In this document: piece after piece, positions 8,679 through 17,797 of the stretch
How positions within the stretch are numbered: the first letter of the stretch is position 1
How the letters are laid out: each line of letters opens with the position of its first letter
Program-made: the position numbers and the translations under genes
Source of the DNA: Clostridium pascui
GTDB lineage: Bacteria > Bacillota > Clostridia > Clostridiales > Clostridiaceae
DNA: 64,000 nucleotides
Direction: 5' to 3'
Assembly (NCBI RefSeq): GCF_016908015.1
Contig: NZ_JAFBDB010000002.1
Span: forward strand, 434,001-498,000
Notes under the pieces: model-generated
Told to the model about the DNA's origin: nothing
Seen by the model: the letters and a program-made list of their open reading frames with translations, nothing else
The model's database searches: none

Positions 8679-9323
8679 TTGGAACACATTATAACAAAGA
8701 TTGAAGTACAAAAGAGAAATAAAAATAGAGTTAATGTTTATGTAGATGAAGATTTTTTATTTGCATGTAGTGCAGAAATAATTTATAATTATGGACTTAA
8801 ATCTGGAGAAAAAATAGATATAGATAAGATAAAAATCATAATTGAAGAAGATAATTATATAAAGTGCAAAAATGACGCTTTGCATAGTATAGAAAAGGCT
8901 TATAAGACAGAAAAACAAGTTGTGCAAAAGCTTTTAGCAAAGGGGTATGAAAAATCAACCATAGAGAAAGCAATTTTATTTTTAAAGGAGTACAACTTTT
9001 TAGATGATAGTAAGTTTGCTGATATGTATGTAAAAGAGAAATTGTTAAGTCAGGGAAGAAATAAAATAAAATATTCTTTAATGCAAAAGGGATTAGATGA
9101 GTCCTTGATTAAAGAAAAACTTCAAAATATAGATAAGGAAAAAGAAGGAGATTCTCTAGAAAGAATAGGTATGGCAAAGTATGAGCAGCTTATAAAAAGG
9201 GAAGAGGATACTCGCAAAATATATAAAAAATTAGGGGACTATCTTATGCGGAGGGGGTACCCTTGGGACGATGTAAAGTCCTTTTTAAATCGTGCTTTAA
9301 AGGAAGCATCTCAATTAGATTAA
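8679..9323 (+). CDS. recX: Recombination regulator RecX
   Basis: The 214-residue RecX protein is made of three-helix tandem repeats. The first repeat has ALHSIEKAYKTEKQVVQKLLAKGY and the second LDDSKFADMYVKEKL. The end, YLMRRGYPWDDVKSFLNRAL, is the family C-terminus. RecX binds RecA filaments and restrains them. Translation starts at TTG, five bases after AAGGAGGA; an ATG at 8674 is out of frame. It is preceded by the M16 peptidase gene. Confidence 0.9.
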   Translation: MEHIITKIEVQKRNKNRVNVYVDEDFLFACSAEIIYNYGLKSGEKIDIDKIKIIIEEDNYIKCKNDALHSIEKAYKTEKQVVQKLLAKGYEKSTIEKAILFLKEYNFLDDSKFADMYVKEKLLSQGRNKIKYSLMQKGLDESLIKEKLQNIDKEKEGDSLERIGMAKYEQLIKREEDTRKIYKKLGDYLMRRGYPWDDVKSFLNRALKEASQLD

Positions 9324-9403
9324 AGAAAATATCTAAAATTAATCCACTGTGCTAATTGCGACGCAATCAAGGATTTCTGCAAATTATGAAAGGGAGGGAT
9401 AAC

Positions 9404-10576
9404 ATGTTGAAAAGTGTGAATCCAATTACTTTAGCTTTGATTTTGGTGTTTATATATCCAATAATTAAGGGATTTGTATTTAAGTTCTCATCTAAAAGTT
9501 TAAAATTTGACATACAAGAAATAAACAAAAGTATATCATTTATTATATCGCTGCTTCTAGGTGTAGTTTACGGAAAAAAACTTTTTATTCAGCATGATAC
9601 AGGAGTATATAAAAGACTGTATGAATCAATACCTCCTAATATATTAGAGTATATAGAAGGTAAACCTTTTATAATATATATATTTATAATACCTGCAATC
9701 ATGATGATTATATATAGGATAGCGTTATTTATACTTAATGCCTTAAATAGCATAACATCCTATCCTCTTTTAGATGGAATAGAAAGTTACTTAAGGCAAA
9801 AAAATAGTTTTTTCAAAAGTATAGTAGGGGGAGTATTTCAGTTTCCTAAGGCTATATCCTATATTTTATTTGTTACTTTAGCATTAAATATAGCATCAAT
9901 ATTTTATACAAATGATTCTTTTAATAAGTATTTGGAAAATTCTAAGGTTTATAATTATGTATGTAAAACTACAATAATTCCCGTAACAAATTCAAATCTT
10001 GCAAAGAAGCTTCCAGAAGTTATAAATAATTCATTTAAAATAGTTGTAAAAGAATCAAGTAATTCAACAAATATAGACAATCAGTCAAAGAGAACTGTTG
10101 TATATTATAATGGTGTAACTTTAAATGAAGGAATAAAGTCTAATAAGCAAATAGATAACTTTGCAAAAGAGCTTGTATCTAAAGACAAAACAAGTAAAGA
10201 TAAGGCAAAAACATTATATACCTGGGTTGGTGAAAATGTAGAGTATGATTATGATAAAGCATACAAGGTTTTAAATAATAATTTTCAAGTAGAATCAGGG
10301 GCAATACCAACATTTGAGACTAGGGAAGGAATATGTTTTGATTATGCATGTCTTTATGTGGCTATGGCCAGAGCAAATGATATACCAGTAAGGTTAGTTA
10401 CAGGACAAGGATTTAATGGAGTAAGTTGGGTAAGCCATGCTTGGAATCAGATATATATTGCTGAGGAAGATAAGTGGATAAATGTAGACCCTACATTTTA
10501 TAAGGGTGGAAATTATTTTAATAGCAAAAGATTTGATTTAGATCATAAAGATGCAAATATTGCAGGAGAATGGTAG
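9404..10576 (+). CDS. Membrane protein with transglutaminase-like domain
   Basis: The protein is about 390 residues. The N-terminal half has several membrane helices (first near residue 6, others near 40, 85-110 and 145-165). A transglutaminase-like cysteine-protease fold follows (about 255-360), with triad regions REGICFDYACL (Cys), VSHAWNQIYI (His) and WINVDPTF (Asp). Bacterial members are probably extracytoplasmic peptidases or envelope enzymes; the substrate is unknown. The ATG at 9404 follows AGGGAGGG at good distance, while an upstream in-frame codon at 9356 has no ribosome site. The gene ends just before a hairpin shared with the convergent TPR gene. Confidence 0.87.
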   Translation: MLKSVNPITLALILVFIYPIIKGFVFKFSSKSLKFDIQEINKSISFIISLLLGVVYGKKLFIQHDTGVYKRLYESIPPNILEYIEGKPFIIYIFIIPAIMMIIYRIALFILNALNSITSYPLLDGIESYLRQKNSFFKSIVGGVFQFPKAISYILFVTLALNIASIFYTNDSFNKYLENSKVYNYVCKTTIIPVTNSNLAKKLPEVINNSFKIVVKESSNSTNIDNQSKRTVVYYNGVTLNEGIKSNKQIDNFAKELVSKDKTSKDKAKTLYTWVGENVEYDYDKAYKVLNNNFQVESGAIPTFETREGICFDYACLYVAMARANDIPVRLVTGQGFNGVSWVSHAWNQIYIAEEDKWINVDPTFYKGGNYFNSKRFDLDHKDANIAGEW

Positions 10577-10603
10577 AAGCAGGGCGTTTACGAGCAAAAA
10601 GAA

Positions 10604-10637
10604 AGAAATTCTGTGGGAGCAGAATTTCTAATTTTTT
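10604..10637. terminator. Bidirectional terminator
   Basis: Perfect 10-base arms (10604-10613 and 10620-10629) surround a short loop, then a T-rich run. It lies at the convergent ends of the transglutaminase and TPR genes and overlaps the TPR stop codon. Confidence 0.75.
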
Positions 10638-10981
10638 CTATATTTTTTCATAATTATATTTATAGCTTTTTCGCAATCTTTATCTTCGTTGTCTAGTGCC
10701 CAGGCGGTATTAAAATATATTAAAGCTTTTTTATTATCCTTTAACATTGCATAACAGTATCCTAAATTAAAAAAGTATTTGCTGTCCCTTTTTAAGTTTA
10801 CTGCAGATTTTAAAAGAGGAATTGCATTGTTATAATCTTTAAGTTTTATAAAACATACTGCAGAATTATATAAAGAAGCTGCTTCGTTTTCTTTAACAAG
10901 TATTGATTTTTGATAAAGGGATATAGCTTTTTTATACTCTTTTAAATTATAATAATCATTTGCCTCTTGAAAGTAATTCAT
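10628..10981 (-). CDS. Small TPR-repeat protein
   Basis: The 117-residue protein is made of three tetratricopeptide repeats (ANDYYNLKEYKKAISLYQKS, SAVCFIKLKDYNNAIPLLKS and LGYCYAMLKDNKKALIYFN). It has no signal peptide and is presumably a cytoplasmic protein-protein interaction scaffold. The start ATG follows AAGGAGGA. It is monocistronic, and no partner is evident from neighbours. Confidence 0.85.
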   Translation of the reverse strand: MNYFQEANDYYNLKEYKKAISLYQKSILVKENEAASLYNSAVCFIKLKDYNNAIPLLKSAVNLKRDSKYFFNLGYCYAMLKDNKKALIYFNTAWALDNEDKDCEKAINIIMKKYRKN

Positions 10982-11089
10982 TAAAAACTTCCTCCTTTGG
11001 TTACATTTCCTCTAGTATTAATATATTTTATATAACCTTTAAATATTACATTAGAAATAATAACCAAAATGGGGAAAAATATTCATGAT

Positions 11090-11893
11090 TTATCTGCGAG
11101 ATTGAGTATTAAATTTTTTTTCTATTAGAGCAACAGCTTCATACATAATATAGGCAAGTACAGAAAGTATAATTATACTCATCATTACCATATCAAGTTG
11201 AGAAATTTGTCCTCCAAATATTATTAAGAATCCTAAGCCGTCCTTCGCTACCAAGAATTCTCCCATTATAACTCCGACCCAAGAAAGACCAACATTTATC
11301 TTAAGAGCAGAAACTAAAGTAGGAACAGATGCTGGTACAATTAAATGAGAGAGTATCTGCCACTTATTAGCTCCAAAGGTTTTTAAAAGTTTTATTTTAT
11401 CTTCATCTACTTCTTTAAATCCATTCAATACACCTATTATTGTTACAACTATGGATATAAGTAATGCAACCATTATTATGGCCTTCATTCCATTACCTAC
11501 CCAAAATATTATGATAGGTGCTAATGCTACCTTAGGAAGAGCATTTAGAACTACAAGATAAGGATCAAGAACTTTGCACCAAAAATCCGACCACCATAAT
11601 AGTATTGCTACAAGAGTTCCAAGCACAGTACCAAGCAAAAATCCGACGGTTGTTTCAAAGCAAGTAACCAATATATGCTTAAATAATGTGCCTTCACTGT
11701 ATATTTTTAAAAGGCTTTTCCACATCCTTGATGGGGTACTGGTTAGGAATGGGTCTATCCATTTTAGCTCACCCGCAATTTCCCATAACGCAAAAAATAA
11801 TATTAATATGAGAAGCCTAGTTAAAGTAATTTTCCATTTGTTTTTTTTGATATTTTGAATATAATTTTCGCGCTCTTTGTTAAAGTCAATCAT
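11090..11893 (-). CDS. ABC transporter permease (SsuC/TauC/NrtB type)
   Basis: The permease of about 267 residues has six hydrophobic helices. The first is about 25-45 (LTRLLILILFFALWEIAG). Family motifs are TPSRMWKSLLKIYSEGTLF and the EAA loop KLLKTFGANKWQILSHLIVPASVP. The family imports sulfonates, taurine, nitrate or thiamine precursors. The ATG at 11893 overlaps the TAA of the upstream ATPase gene by one base, which implies translational coupling. No binding protein lies beside the pair. An NMT1/SsuA-like binding lipoprotein without its own ABC genes lies at 33160-34191 and is a reasonable partner by inference. Confidence 0.88.
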   Translation of the reverse strand: MIDFNKERENYIQNIKKNKWKITLTRLLILILFFALWEIAGELKWIDPFLTSTPSRMWKSLLKIYSEGTLFKHILVTCFETTVGFLLGTVLGTLVAILLWWSDFWCKVLDPYLVVLNALPKVALAPIIIFWVGNGMKAIIMVALLISIVVTIIGVLNGFKEVDEDKIKLLKTFGANKWQILSHLIVPASVPTLVSALKINVGLSWVGVIMGEFLVAKDGLGFLIIFGGQISQLDMVMMSIIILSVLAYIMYEAVALIEKKFNTQSRR

Positions 11894-12654
11894 TAGGAAT
11901 TCAACTCCTTCCAAAGTTCATTGAAGTACACTCTAAAGTTTGAAGCTTCTCTACATTTTAATGGTGATTTACATTCTAAATCAGAAAAACTTATCTCTAA
12001 TTCCCTCTTAATCTCAGCAGGTCTATTAGATAAAACTATTACTCTATCAGACATGGAAATTGCTTCTGATAGATCATGAGTTACCATAATTATTGTTTTT
12101 CCTTCTTTTTTCAATATATTATATATATCGTCACTTACATTAAGCCTTGTTTGATAATCCAGTGCAGAGAAGGGTTCATCTAGTAGAAGTACTTCAGGAG
12201 TTAAGGCAAGAGTTCTTATGAGAGCAGCCCTTTGACGCATTCCTCCAGAAAGTTCTTTAGGATAATGGTTTTTAAAATCCCATAAATTATAATCTTTTAA
12301 AAGCTGATCTATTTTTACTTTTCGTTCTTCTGTTAAATTATGTTGAATCTTTAAACCAAGTGTAATGTTGTCCCATACTGTTAGCCAATCAAATAGATGA
12401 TCTCTTTGAAACATATATCCAACTTTAGAAGAAACCTTATCTACCCTTTCAGCATCTATAAATATTTCTCCAGAAGATGGCTTTAGAAGTCCTGCTATTA
12501 TATTTAAAACTGTTGATTTACCACAGCCAGAAGGACCAACTATACTCAAAAATTCACCATCTTTTACATTAAATGATATATTGTTAATTGCCATCGTAGA
12601 ATTTGATAAAGAGTGATAATTCATGTATATATCTTTAACAACTACTTTATCCAC
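11893..12654 (-). CDS. ABC transporter ATP-binding protein (SsuB/TauB type)
   Basis: The ATPase of about 253 residues has Walker A (GPSGCGKST, near residue 40), Q-loop (YMFQRDHLFDW), signature LSGGMRQR, Walker B (EVLLLDEPFSALD) and the switch His in MVTHDLSEA, so it should be active. It energises the permease that overlaps its stop codon. I chose GTG at 12654, nine bases after AAGGAG; the TTG at 12663 abuts that box. The nucleotide-binding domain type is the nitrate/sulfonate/taurine branch; the actual substrate is unknown. Confidence 0.9.
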   Translation of the reverse strand: MDKVVVKDIYMNYHSLSNSTMAINNISFNVKDGEFLSIVGPSGCGKSTVLNIIAGLLKPSSGEIFIDAERVDKVSSKVGYMFQRDHLFDWLTVWDNITLGLKIQHNLTEERKVKIDQLLKDYNLWDFKNHYPKELSGGMRQRAALIRTLALTPEVLLLDEPFSALDYQTRLNVSDDIYNILKKEGKTIIMVTHDLSEAISMSDRVIVLSNRPAEIKRELEISFSDLECKSPLKCREASNFRVYFNELWKELNS

Positions 12655-12997
12655 TAAAACCAACTCCTTAATATTTTCAATCAGTAAAGTTATATTTTAG
12701 TATATGTGAATAAAGACTAAAGTGATAATGAATATTAAGTTAAATGCAAATCTCATACGGGAGATTAAACATTAAAAATGTAATGATTACCCCAAAATGT
12801 TCCATAAAAGTAAATGGCAAACTATATAGACTGATTATATGAAGAAATTATTAGTTTTACACTCATTAGTTCAAATAATTTATGGTATATGATGCTTTTA
12901 AATCTAAAAATACAGGAGTACAATAAACAAATAAATATGAAAATGTTAATAAGAATGGTGAAAATTATAATGATAATTATATGAATGGGGTGAATAT
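12655..12997. other. Gap between the ABC operon and the V-ATPase operon
   Basis: This region separates divergent transcription units. It holds a copy of a dispersed element end at about 12743-12772, with the small hairpin AATCTC/GAGATT. The same end occurs at 54837-54867 and 55178-55207. I see no confident promoter hexamers for the V-ATPase genes. Confidence 0.5.
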
Positions 12998-13321
12998 ATG
13001 CAAAATGCAATTAAAAGTATTATATCTATAGATAAAGAAGCGGAAAAATTAAAAATGCAAAAGGAAGAAGAATTAAAGAGTAAGAAGAGAGAAGCCGAGG
13101 AAAAAGTAAAATTACTATGGAAGAAAACGGACGAGGAAATTCTTAAGATAAAAGAAGAGATTATAAGCAAAAATAAACTTGAAGAAAAAGCGATAATAGC
13201 AAGTATTGAGAAGGAATTAGAAGAAAAAGAAAAAAAATTTAAAAATAAATATGAAAAAATAAAAAATAAGGTGGTAAAGGATGCTATAGAAAATATTGTT
13301 GCCTTAACTAAGGAGGAATAA
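12998..13321 (+). CDS. ntpH: V-type ATPase subunit H/G (peripheral stalk)
   Basis: The 107-residue protein is almost entirely charged coiled coil (Lys/Glu-rich from about 10 to 100), as expected for the small stalk subunit that pairs with subunit E. It is the first gene of the V-ATPase operon and ends two bases before the subunit C ATG. The ATG follows GGGGTGA. Sequence alone is low-information; position makes the call. Confidence 0.8.
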   Translation: MQNAIKSIISIDKEAEKLKMQKEEELKSKKREAEEKVKLLWKKTDEEILKIKEEIISKNKLEEKAIIASIEKELEEKEKKFKNKYEKIKNKVVKDAIENIVALTKEE

Positions 13322-13323
13322 CT

Positions 13324-14367
13324 ATGAGAAGTGTTGCAAGTTTTGCAGCAGTTAATACTAAGGCAAAGGCACTTAAGGGGAAACTCCTTACAAAAGATCA
13401 ATATGAGGAACTTATAAACGCCAAAGATTATGTACAGGCCATTAGTTATTTGAAGGAAAATACAAATTATAAAGAGGCACTAAAGAATTATAATATACAG
13501 GATTTGCATAGAGGACAATTAGAAAAAATATTAAAAATATATTACACTAAAAGTTTTTATAAGTTCAGTCATTATCTCAGAGGTGATTATAAAAATTTAA
13601 TAAAAGTGCTTTTTATGAAACTTGAAATAGAAGATTTAAAGGTAATACTTAGAGGTAAGTATCTGGGGAGAGAGAAGGAAGATTTACAATCCCTTATGGC
13701 CTATAAAAATCCGTTAAGTGAAATAAATTATGATGGTTTAATCTCAGCGAGAAATATTGAAGAAGCTACTGAAATACTTAAGAATACAAAATATTATAAT
13801 CATATTTTTCCACTGATTAATTCTATAAAAGAAGAGGGTATGTTTAGAGTAGAAATGTCACTGGATTTTTCATATTTTAGTGAACTTAGAAAGATTGAAG
13901 AAAAAATTCATAAGGAAAGCCGTGAAATCCTTAAAAGTATAATAGGTGTATACAGTGATCTTTTAAATATACAATGGATCTTTAGAGGTAAAAAGTACTA
14001 TAATATAGCACCAGAAATTTTATTAAACTACACAATATATGATGGATATAGGCTTCACTTAAAGGATTTAAAAAATCTCTGCTATTCAAAAAATATGGAT
14101 GAACTATTCACTTTGATAAAATATACTCCATATATAGAGGTGTTTGGAGAAGGGAAAAAGGACGATCACTTGATAGAAAGCGATATATTACGGTATATGA
14201 AAAATTTGTACTTAAAATACGCAAAAGAAAATCCTATGGATATATCTATAGTGGTCTCTTATTTAGAATTAGCTCTTTTAGAAATAAAGTATATAGTATC
14301 AATAATTGAAGGCAGAAGATATTCATTAGATTCACAAGAAATCCATAGATATATAAGTGACTGTTAA
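13324..14367 (+). CDS. ntpC: V-type ATPase subunit C (d-type)
   Basis: The 347-residue V-type ATP synthase subunit C is an all-helical funnel that joins the central stalk to the membrane rotor. Family-like segments are VNTKAKALKGKLLTKDQYEEL at the start, MKLEIEDLKVILRGKYLG in the middle and ENPMDISIVVSYLELALLEIKYI near the end. A strong AAGGAGGA precedes the ATG. Here it precedes the I and K genes, whereas in Enterococcus hirae ntpC follows ntpE. Confidence 0.92.
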   Translation: MRSVASFAAVNTKAKALKGKLLTKDQYEELINAKDYVQAISYLKENTNYKEALKNYNIQDLHRGQLEKILKIYYTKSFYKFSHYLRGDYKNLIKVLFMKLEIEDLKVILRGKYLGREKEDLQSLMAYKNPLSEINYDGLISARNIEEATEILKNTKYYNHIFPLINSIKEEGMFRVEMSLDFSYFSELRKIEEKIHKESREILKSIIGVYSDLLNIQWIFRGKKYYNIAPEILLNYTIYDGYRLHLKDLKNLCYSKNMDELFTLIKYTPYIEVFGEGKKDDHLIESDILRYMKNLYLKYAKENPMDISIVVSYLELALLEIKYIVSIIEGRRYSLDSQEIHRYISDC

Positions 14368-14387
14368 AATTTAGGAGGTGGGGATTT

Positions 14388-16379
14388 GTGTCCGTAGAAA
14401 AAATGAAAATGGTAAACATTATAGGAACTATGGATTTGCTTGAAAATGTAGCTAAACAGGTTGTGCTTTTTAATGGATTGCATCCTGTAAATGCTATGAA
14501 TGAAATAGATACTACGGATTTTACTATTTCTGCTACAGAGGATAACTTAGAAAAAATTGTTGATTTAAATTATGTAAAACCTTATGTGCATGAAAGAGAC
14601 TATACACCTATTGAAACACATATAAAAAGAATTTTAGAAATTGTAAATTTTAAGGAGAGCTTTCCGGTACAAGAAAAAGAACTTATTTTAAATTATGAAG
14701 AACTTTTAGATAAAATAGCAAGGATAGATGGGAAGTTTCAAGAGATTTATAAAAGGTTACTGGATAAAAAAGAAGCACAGGAAAAAGTAAAGCTATTTTT
14801 AAATAATATATCCTACTTTAAAGACATAGATGTACCTTTGCAAAAAATAAAAAATTTAAGCAATTTCTATGTGGAAGTATACAAATTAACACTGGAAAGT
14901 TCGCATAAATTAAAGATTAATTATGAAAATATACCATCTATGGTGAAGAAGGTATATAAGGCTAAGGATTATAGAGTCGTAATAATCATAACTCCTAATA
15001 TGCTAAAAAATGAATCAGACAGAATACTGAGTTCTTTAAACTTAGAAACTGTTGAAATGCCATGGCAATATGAAGGAACACCGCTTCAAATACAGGAAAA
15101 ACTAAGGCAGGAGTTTAATGAGCTGCAAAGAGAAATATTAGAACTAGAAGCACAGATGAGGAAAATATATGAGGAAAATAAACAAGAAATAAATATACTC
15201 AATGTAAGCTTAAGACTTCAGCTTAAAACTTCCGAACTTAAGGATTATGCTGCATGTACAAATGAATTTTTTTATCTTTGTGGGTGGGTTTCGGAAGAGA
15301 AAATAAAAAATCTCAATAAGAAGTTAAGTAATTTTGGGAATAAAATAATTATTTTGAGCAAAGAAGCTAATGAAATAAAAAATAAAACTACAGTCCCACC
15401 AACAAAGCTTAATAATAATTCTATTGTAAGGCCTTTTGAGGTTATGGTAAATATGTATGGTACTCCATCCTATGATGAAGCAGATCCTACATTATTTTTA
15501 GGGATTAGTTATATGCTTATATTTGGAGCAATGTTTGGGGATGTAGGGCAAGGACTTGTATTTTTGATTGCAGGATTATTTTTAAAGTATAGAATGAGAA
15601 GAGTAAATTTAGGAGGAATACTTGCAAGGCTAGGAATAAGTTCAGCTATATTTGGGTTTCTGTACGGAAGTGTATTTGGGTTTGAAGATGTAATTCCAGC
15701 AGCATTTATAAGACCTATGGAAAATATACAAAATGTTTTAATTATGGCAGTGATATTTGGATGTATGCTTTTAATAGTAGGATTTATATTTAGCTTAGTT
15801 AATAACTTTAAAAGAAAAGACGTGGAAAATGGGGTGTTTGGGAAAGATGGAGTAAATGGTCTTTTATTTTATATGCTTTTGCTTTACTTTGCATATTCAA
15901 AGATTTTGGGGATAAATACATTTAGAACTTCGGCATGGATGGTTTTATTTATAGCAATGCTTATGATGATGGTATTTAAAGAACCTTTAGCCAATTTAGT
16001 AACGGGAAAAAGACCATTTTATAGTGAAAGTAAAAGTGATTACTTTATAGAAGGAGGATTTGGAGTATTGGAGACTCTTCTTGGAATGTTTTCAAATACC
16101 ATATCCTTTATAAGGGTAGGAGCTTTTGCATTAAATCATGTAGGATTATTTATAGCATTTAGTTCACTAGCAAACATGATGAATTCTGAGGCAGGGAGTG
16201 TATTTATGTATGTTTTAGGAAACATCATAATAATTGGACTTGAAGGGCTTATAGTATTTATTCAGGGATTGAGGCTGGAATATTATGAACTATTTAGTAA
16301 GTACTACGAGGGGGCAGGCACGGAATTTCAACCAATAAAACTTAATAATAGTAAAAGTTTAATTAGTGAAAATAGTTGA
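14388..16379 (+). CDS. ntpI: V-type ATPase subunit I (a-type membrane stator)
   Basis: The 663-residue subunit has a cytoplasmic N-terminal half (about 1-330) with coiled-coil segments. A C-terminal membrane half of seven to eight helices follows. Typical motifs are FLGISYMLIFGAMFGDVGQG, FGVLETLLGMFSNTISFIRVGAFALNH (with the essential Arg facing the rotor) and FIQGLRLEYYELFSKYYEGAG at the end. It forms the ion half-channels against the K ring. It starts at GTG, seven bases after AGGAGGTG. Confidence 0.95.
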   Translation: MSVEKMKMVNIIGTMDLLENVAKQVVLFNGLHPVNAMNEIDTTDFTISATEDNLEKIVDLNYVKPYVHERDYTPIETHIKRILEIVNFKESFPVQEKELILNYEELLDKIARIDGKFQEIYKRLLDKKEAQEKVKLFLNNISYFKDIDVPLQKIKNLSNFYVEVYKLTLESSHKLKINYENIPSMVKKVYKAKDYRVVIIITPNMLKNESDRILSSLNLETVEMPWQYEGTPLQIQEKLRQEFNELQREILELEAQMRKIYEENKQEINILNVSLRLQLKTSELKDYAACTNEFFYLCGWVSEEKIKNLNKKLSNFGNKIIILSKEANEIKNKTTVPPTKLNNNSIVRPFEVMVNMYGTPSYDEADPTLFLGISYMLIFGAMFGDVGQGLVFLIAGLFLKYRMRRVNLGGILARLGISSAIFGFLYGSVFGFEDVIPAAFIRPMENIQNVLIMAVIFGCMLLIVGFIFSLVNNFKRKDVENGVFGKDGVNGLLFYMLLLYFAYSKILGINTFRTSAWMVLFIAMLMMMVFKEPLANLVTGKRPFYSESKSDYFIEGGFGVLETLLGMFSNTISFIRVGAFALNHVGLFIAFSSLANMMNSEAGSVFMYVLGNIIIIGLEGLIVFIQGLRLEYYELFSKYYEGAGTEFQPIKLNNSKSLISENS

Positions 16380-16402
16380 ATTTATAATGAGGAGGAAAAG
16401 TA

Positions 16403-16828
16403 ATGTTTTATTTATTATTAATTACATTTTGTATAGTTTTAGGGACAATAACTTATGGATTTACAGAAAAAACTAAAAGGGATTTAGATGGAAATAAAAA
16501 AATTAAAAAAATACTTAAGATAAATCTTGGAGCATTCATTCCAGTTATAAGTGCTGCAATAATATTTATGATACCAGACATAGTAAGTGCAGCAGAAACT
16601 GCTTCAATTGCAACTGCGTCAGGAATGGGCTACATTGCAGCAGCATTATGTACAGGACTTGCAACAATAGGTGCAGGCTATGCAGTAGGTGTAGTGGGCT
16701 CTTCAGCGCTTGGTGCAGTATCAGAAGATCCTAAAATATTAGGTAAAACACTTATATATGTAGGACTTGCAGAAGGTATTGCTATATATGGACTTATAAT
16801 TTCTATAATGATACTTTCAAGACTATAA
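16403..16828 (+). CDS. ntpK: V-type ATPase subunit K (rotor ring proteolipid)
   Basis: The 141-residue proteolipid forms the ion-translocating ring. Four hydrophobic segments are visible (about 2-19, 43-62, 75-100 and 114-139). Only the last pair is a proper c-subunit hairpin: Gly-rich GLATIGAGYAVGVVGSSALG, loop SEDPK, and GLAEGIAIYG carrying the single carboxylate Glu124. The first two segments lack the Gly pattern and end in PDIVSAAETAS, which resembles a leader region. It is shorter than the roughly 156-residue Enterococcus NtpK. Na+ or H+ specificity cannot be decided: Glu124 is followed by Gly. The start is fixed by GAGGAGGA. Confidence 0.92.
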   Translation: MFYLLLITFCIVLGTITYGFTEKTKRDLDGNKKIKKILKINLGAFIPVISAAIIFMIPDIVSAAETASIATASGMGYIAAALCTGLATIGAGYAVGVVGSSALGAVSEDPKILGKTLIYVGLAEGIAIYGLIISIMILSRL

Positions 16829-16846
16829 CTTAAGGAGTTTACAATT

Positions 16847-17155
16847 ATGAAAGCTTTTTTAATAAGTGATAATGTAGATAGTCTTGTAGGACTTAAAACA
16901 GCAGGAATAAGAGGAAGTGTGGTTCATAAAAGAGAAGAAGTATTAGAAGTATTAGAGGATTTATTAAAGGATAAAGAAATAAGTACTATAATAGTTACAG
17001 AAAAAATAGCAGAGCTTATTCCAGGGGAGTTAAGCAAAATAAAATTATCTAAATTGTTACCTCTTGTGGTAGAAATACCTGATAGACATGGTTCTAAAAA
17101 AGAAGAAGACCATCTTTTAAATTATGTAAAAGAAGCTATAGGGTTAAAACTTTAA
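16847..17155 (+). CDS. ntpG: V-type ATPase subunit F (central stalk)
   Basis: The 102-residue subunit F/NtpG has a Rossmann-like fold. Family features are the start MKAFLISDNVDSLVGLKTAGI, the central TIIVTEKIAELI and the PLVVEIPDRHGSK loop. It binds subunit D in the central rotor axle. The gene sits between K and E with a GGAG box before the ATG. Confidence 0.9.
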   Translation: MKAFLISDNVDSLVGLKTAGIRGSVVHKREEVLEVLEDLLKDKEISTIIVTEKIAELIPGELSKIKLSKLLPLVVEIPDRHGSKKEEDHLLNYVKEAIGLKL

Positions 17156-17173
17156 AAGTTTGAGGTGATATAT

Positions 17174-17791
17174 ATGACTACTATTGAAGATAAGTTAAAG
17201 TTATTTACTAAAATAGTGTTTAATGAAATAGATGAGCAGTATAAAAAGCAAGAGGAAAAAAATACGAATGAAATAAATCAAATTATATTGAGCGAAAATG
17301 AAAAAGTAAAGAACTATAAAAATAAGACCATAAGAGATATAGAAAAGAAGATTACAGCAAAACAAAGAGAAGAGATATCTAAAGTTAAAATGGAGATGCA
17401 AAGAAAACTTTTAAATACAAAAGAAAAAATAATAATAGAAACAATAGAAGAGGTAAAGAAAGGATTAAAGGAATATAGCAGTACAGAAGAATACAGAGAT
17501 TATTTACTGAGCGAAATTAAAAGTTTAAAAAACCATGAAGTACCTGAAAGGTTTATTTTATACTTATCAGAAGAAGATATTGAGAAATATAAAGAGGATA
17601 TACAAACAGAGCTTCAGGACATTTCACAGTCCTTTAATATAAAACCTTCAAGAGTTCCCATAATTGGAGGCTTTATATTAGAGGATGAAAATAAGAAATT
17701 TAGAATAGATAATAGTTTGATTTATAAAATAGATAAATTAAAGGAAGTAGTAGGTGCTAAGGTTATGGATCAATTGAATGAGGAGGCATAA
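17174..17791 (+). CDS. ntpE: V-type ATPase subunit E (peripheral stalk)
   Basis: The subunit E is about 205 residues. A long charged N-terminal coiled coil (about 1-105) would pair with the H/G subunit. The C-terminal globular part contains VPIIGGFILEDENKKFRIDNSL. It is a peripheral stator. I chose ATG at 17174, seven bases from GAGGTG; an upstream in-frame GTG at 17165 lies inside that box. Confidence 0.9.
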   Translation: MTTIEDKLKLFTKIVFNEIDEQYKKQEEKNTNEINQIILSENEKVKNYKNKTIRDIEKKITAKQREEISKVKMEMQRKLLNTKEKIIIETIEEVKKGLKEYSSTEEYRDYLLSEIKSLKNHEVPERFILYLSEEDIEKYKEDIQTELQDISQSFNIKPSRVPIIGGFILEDENKKFRIDNSLIYKIDKLKEVVGAKVMDQLNEEA

Positions 17792-17797
17792 AATCTT

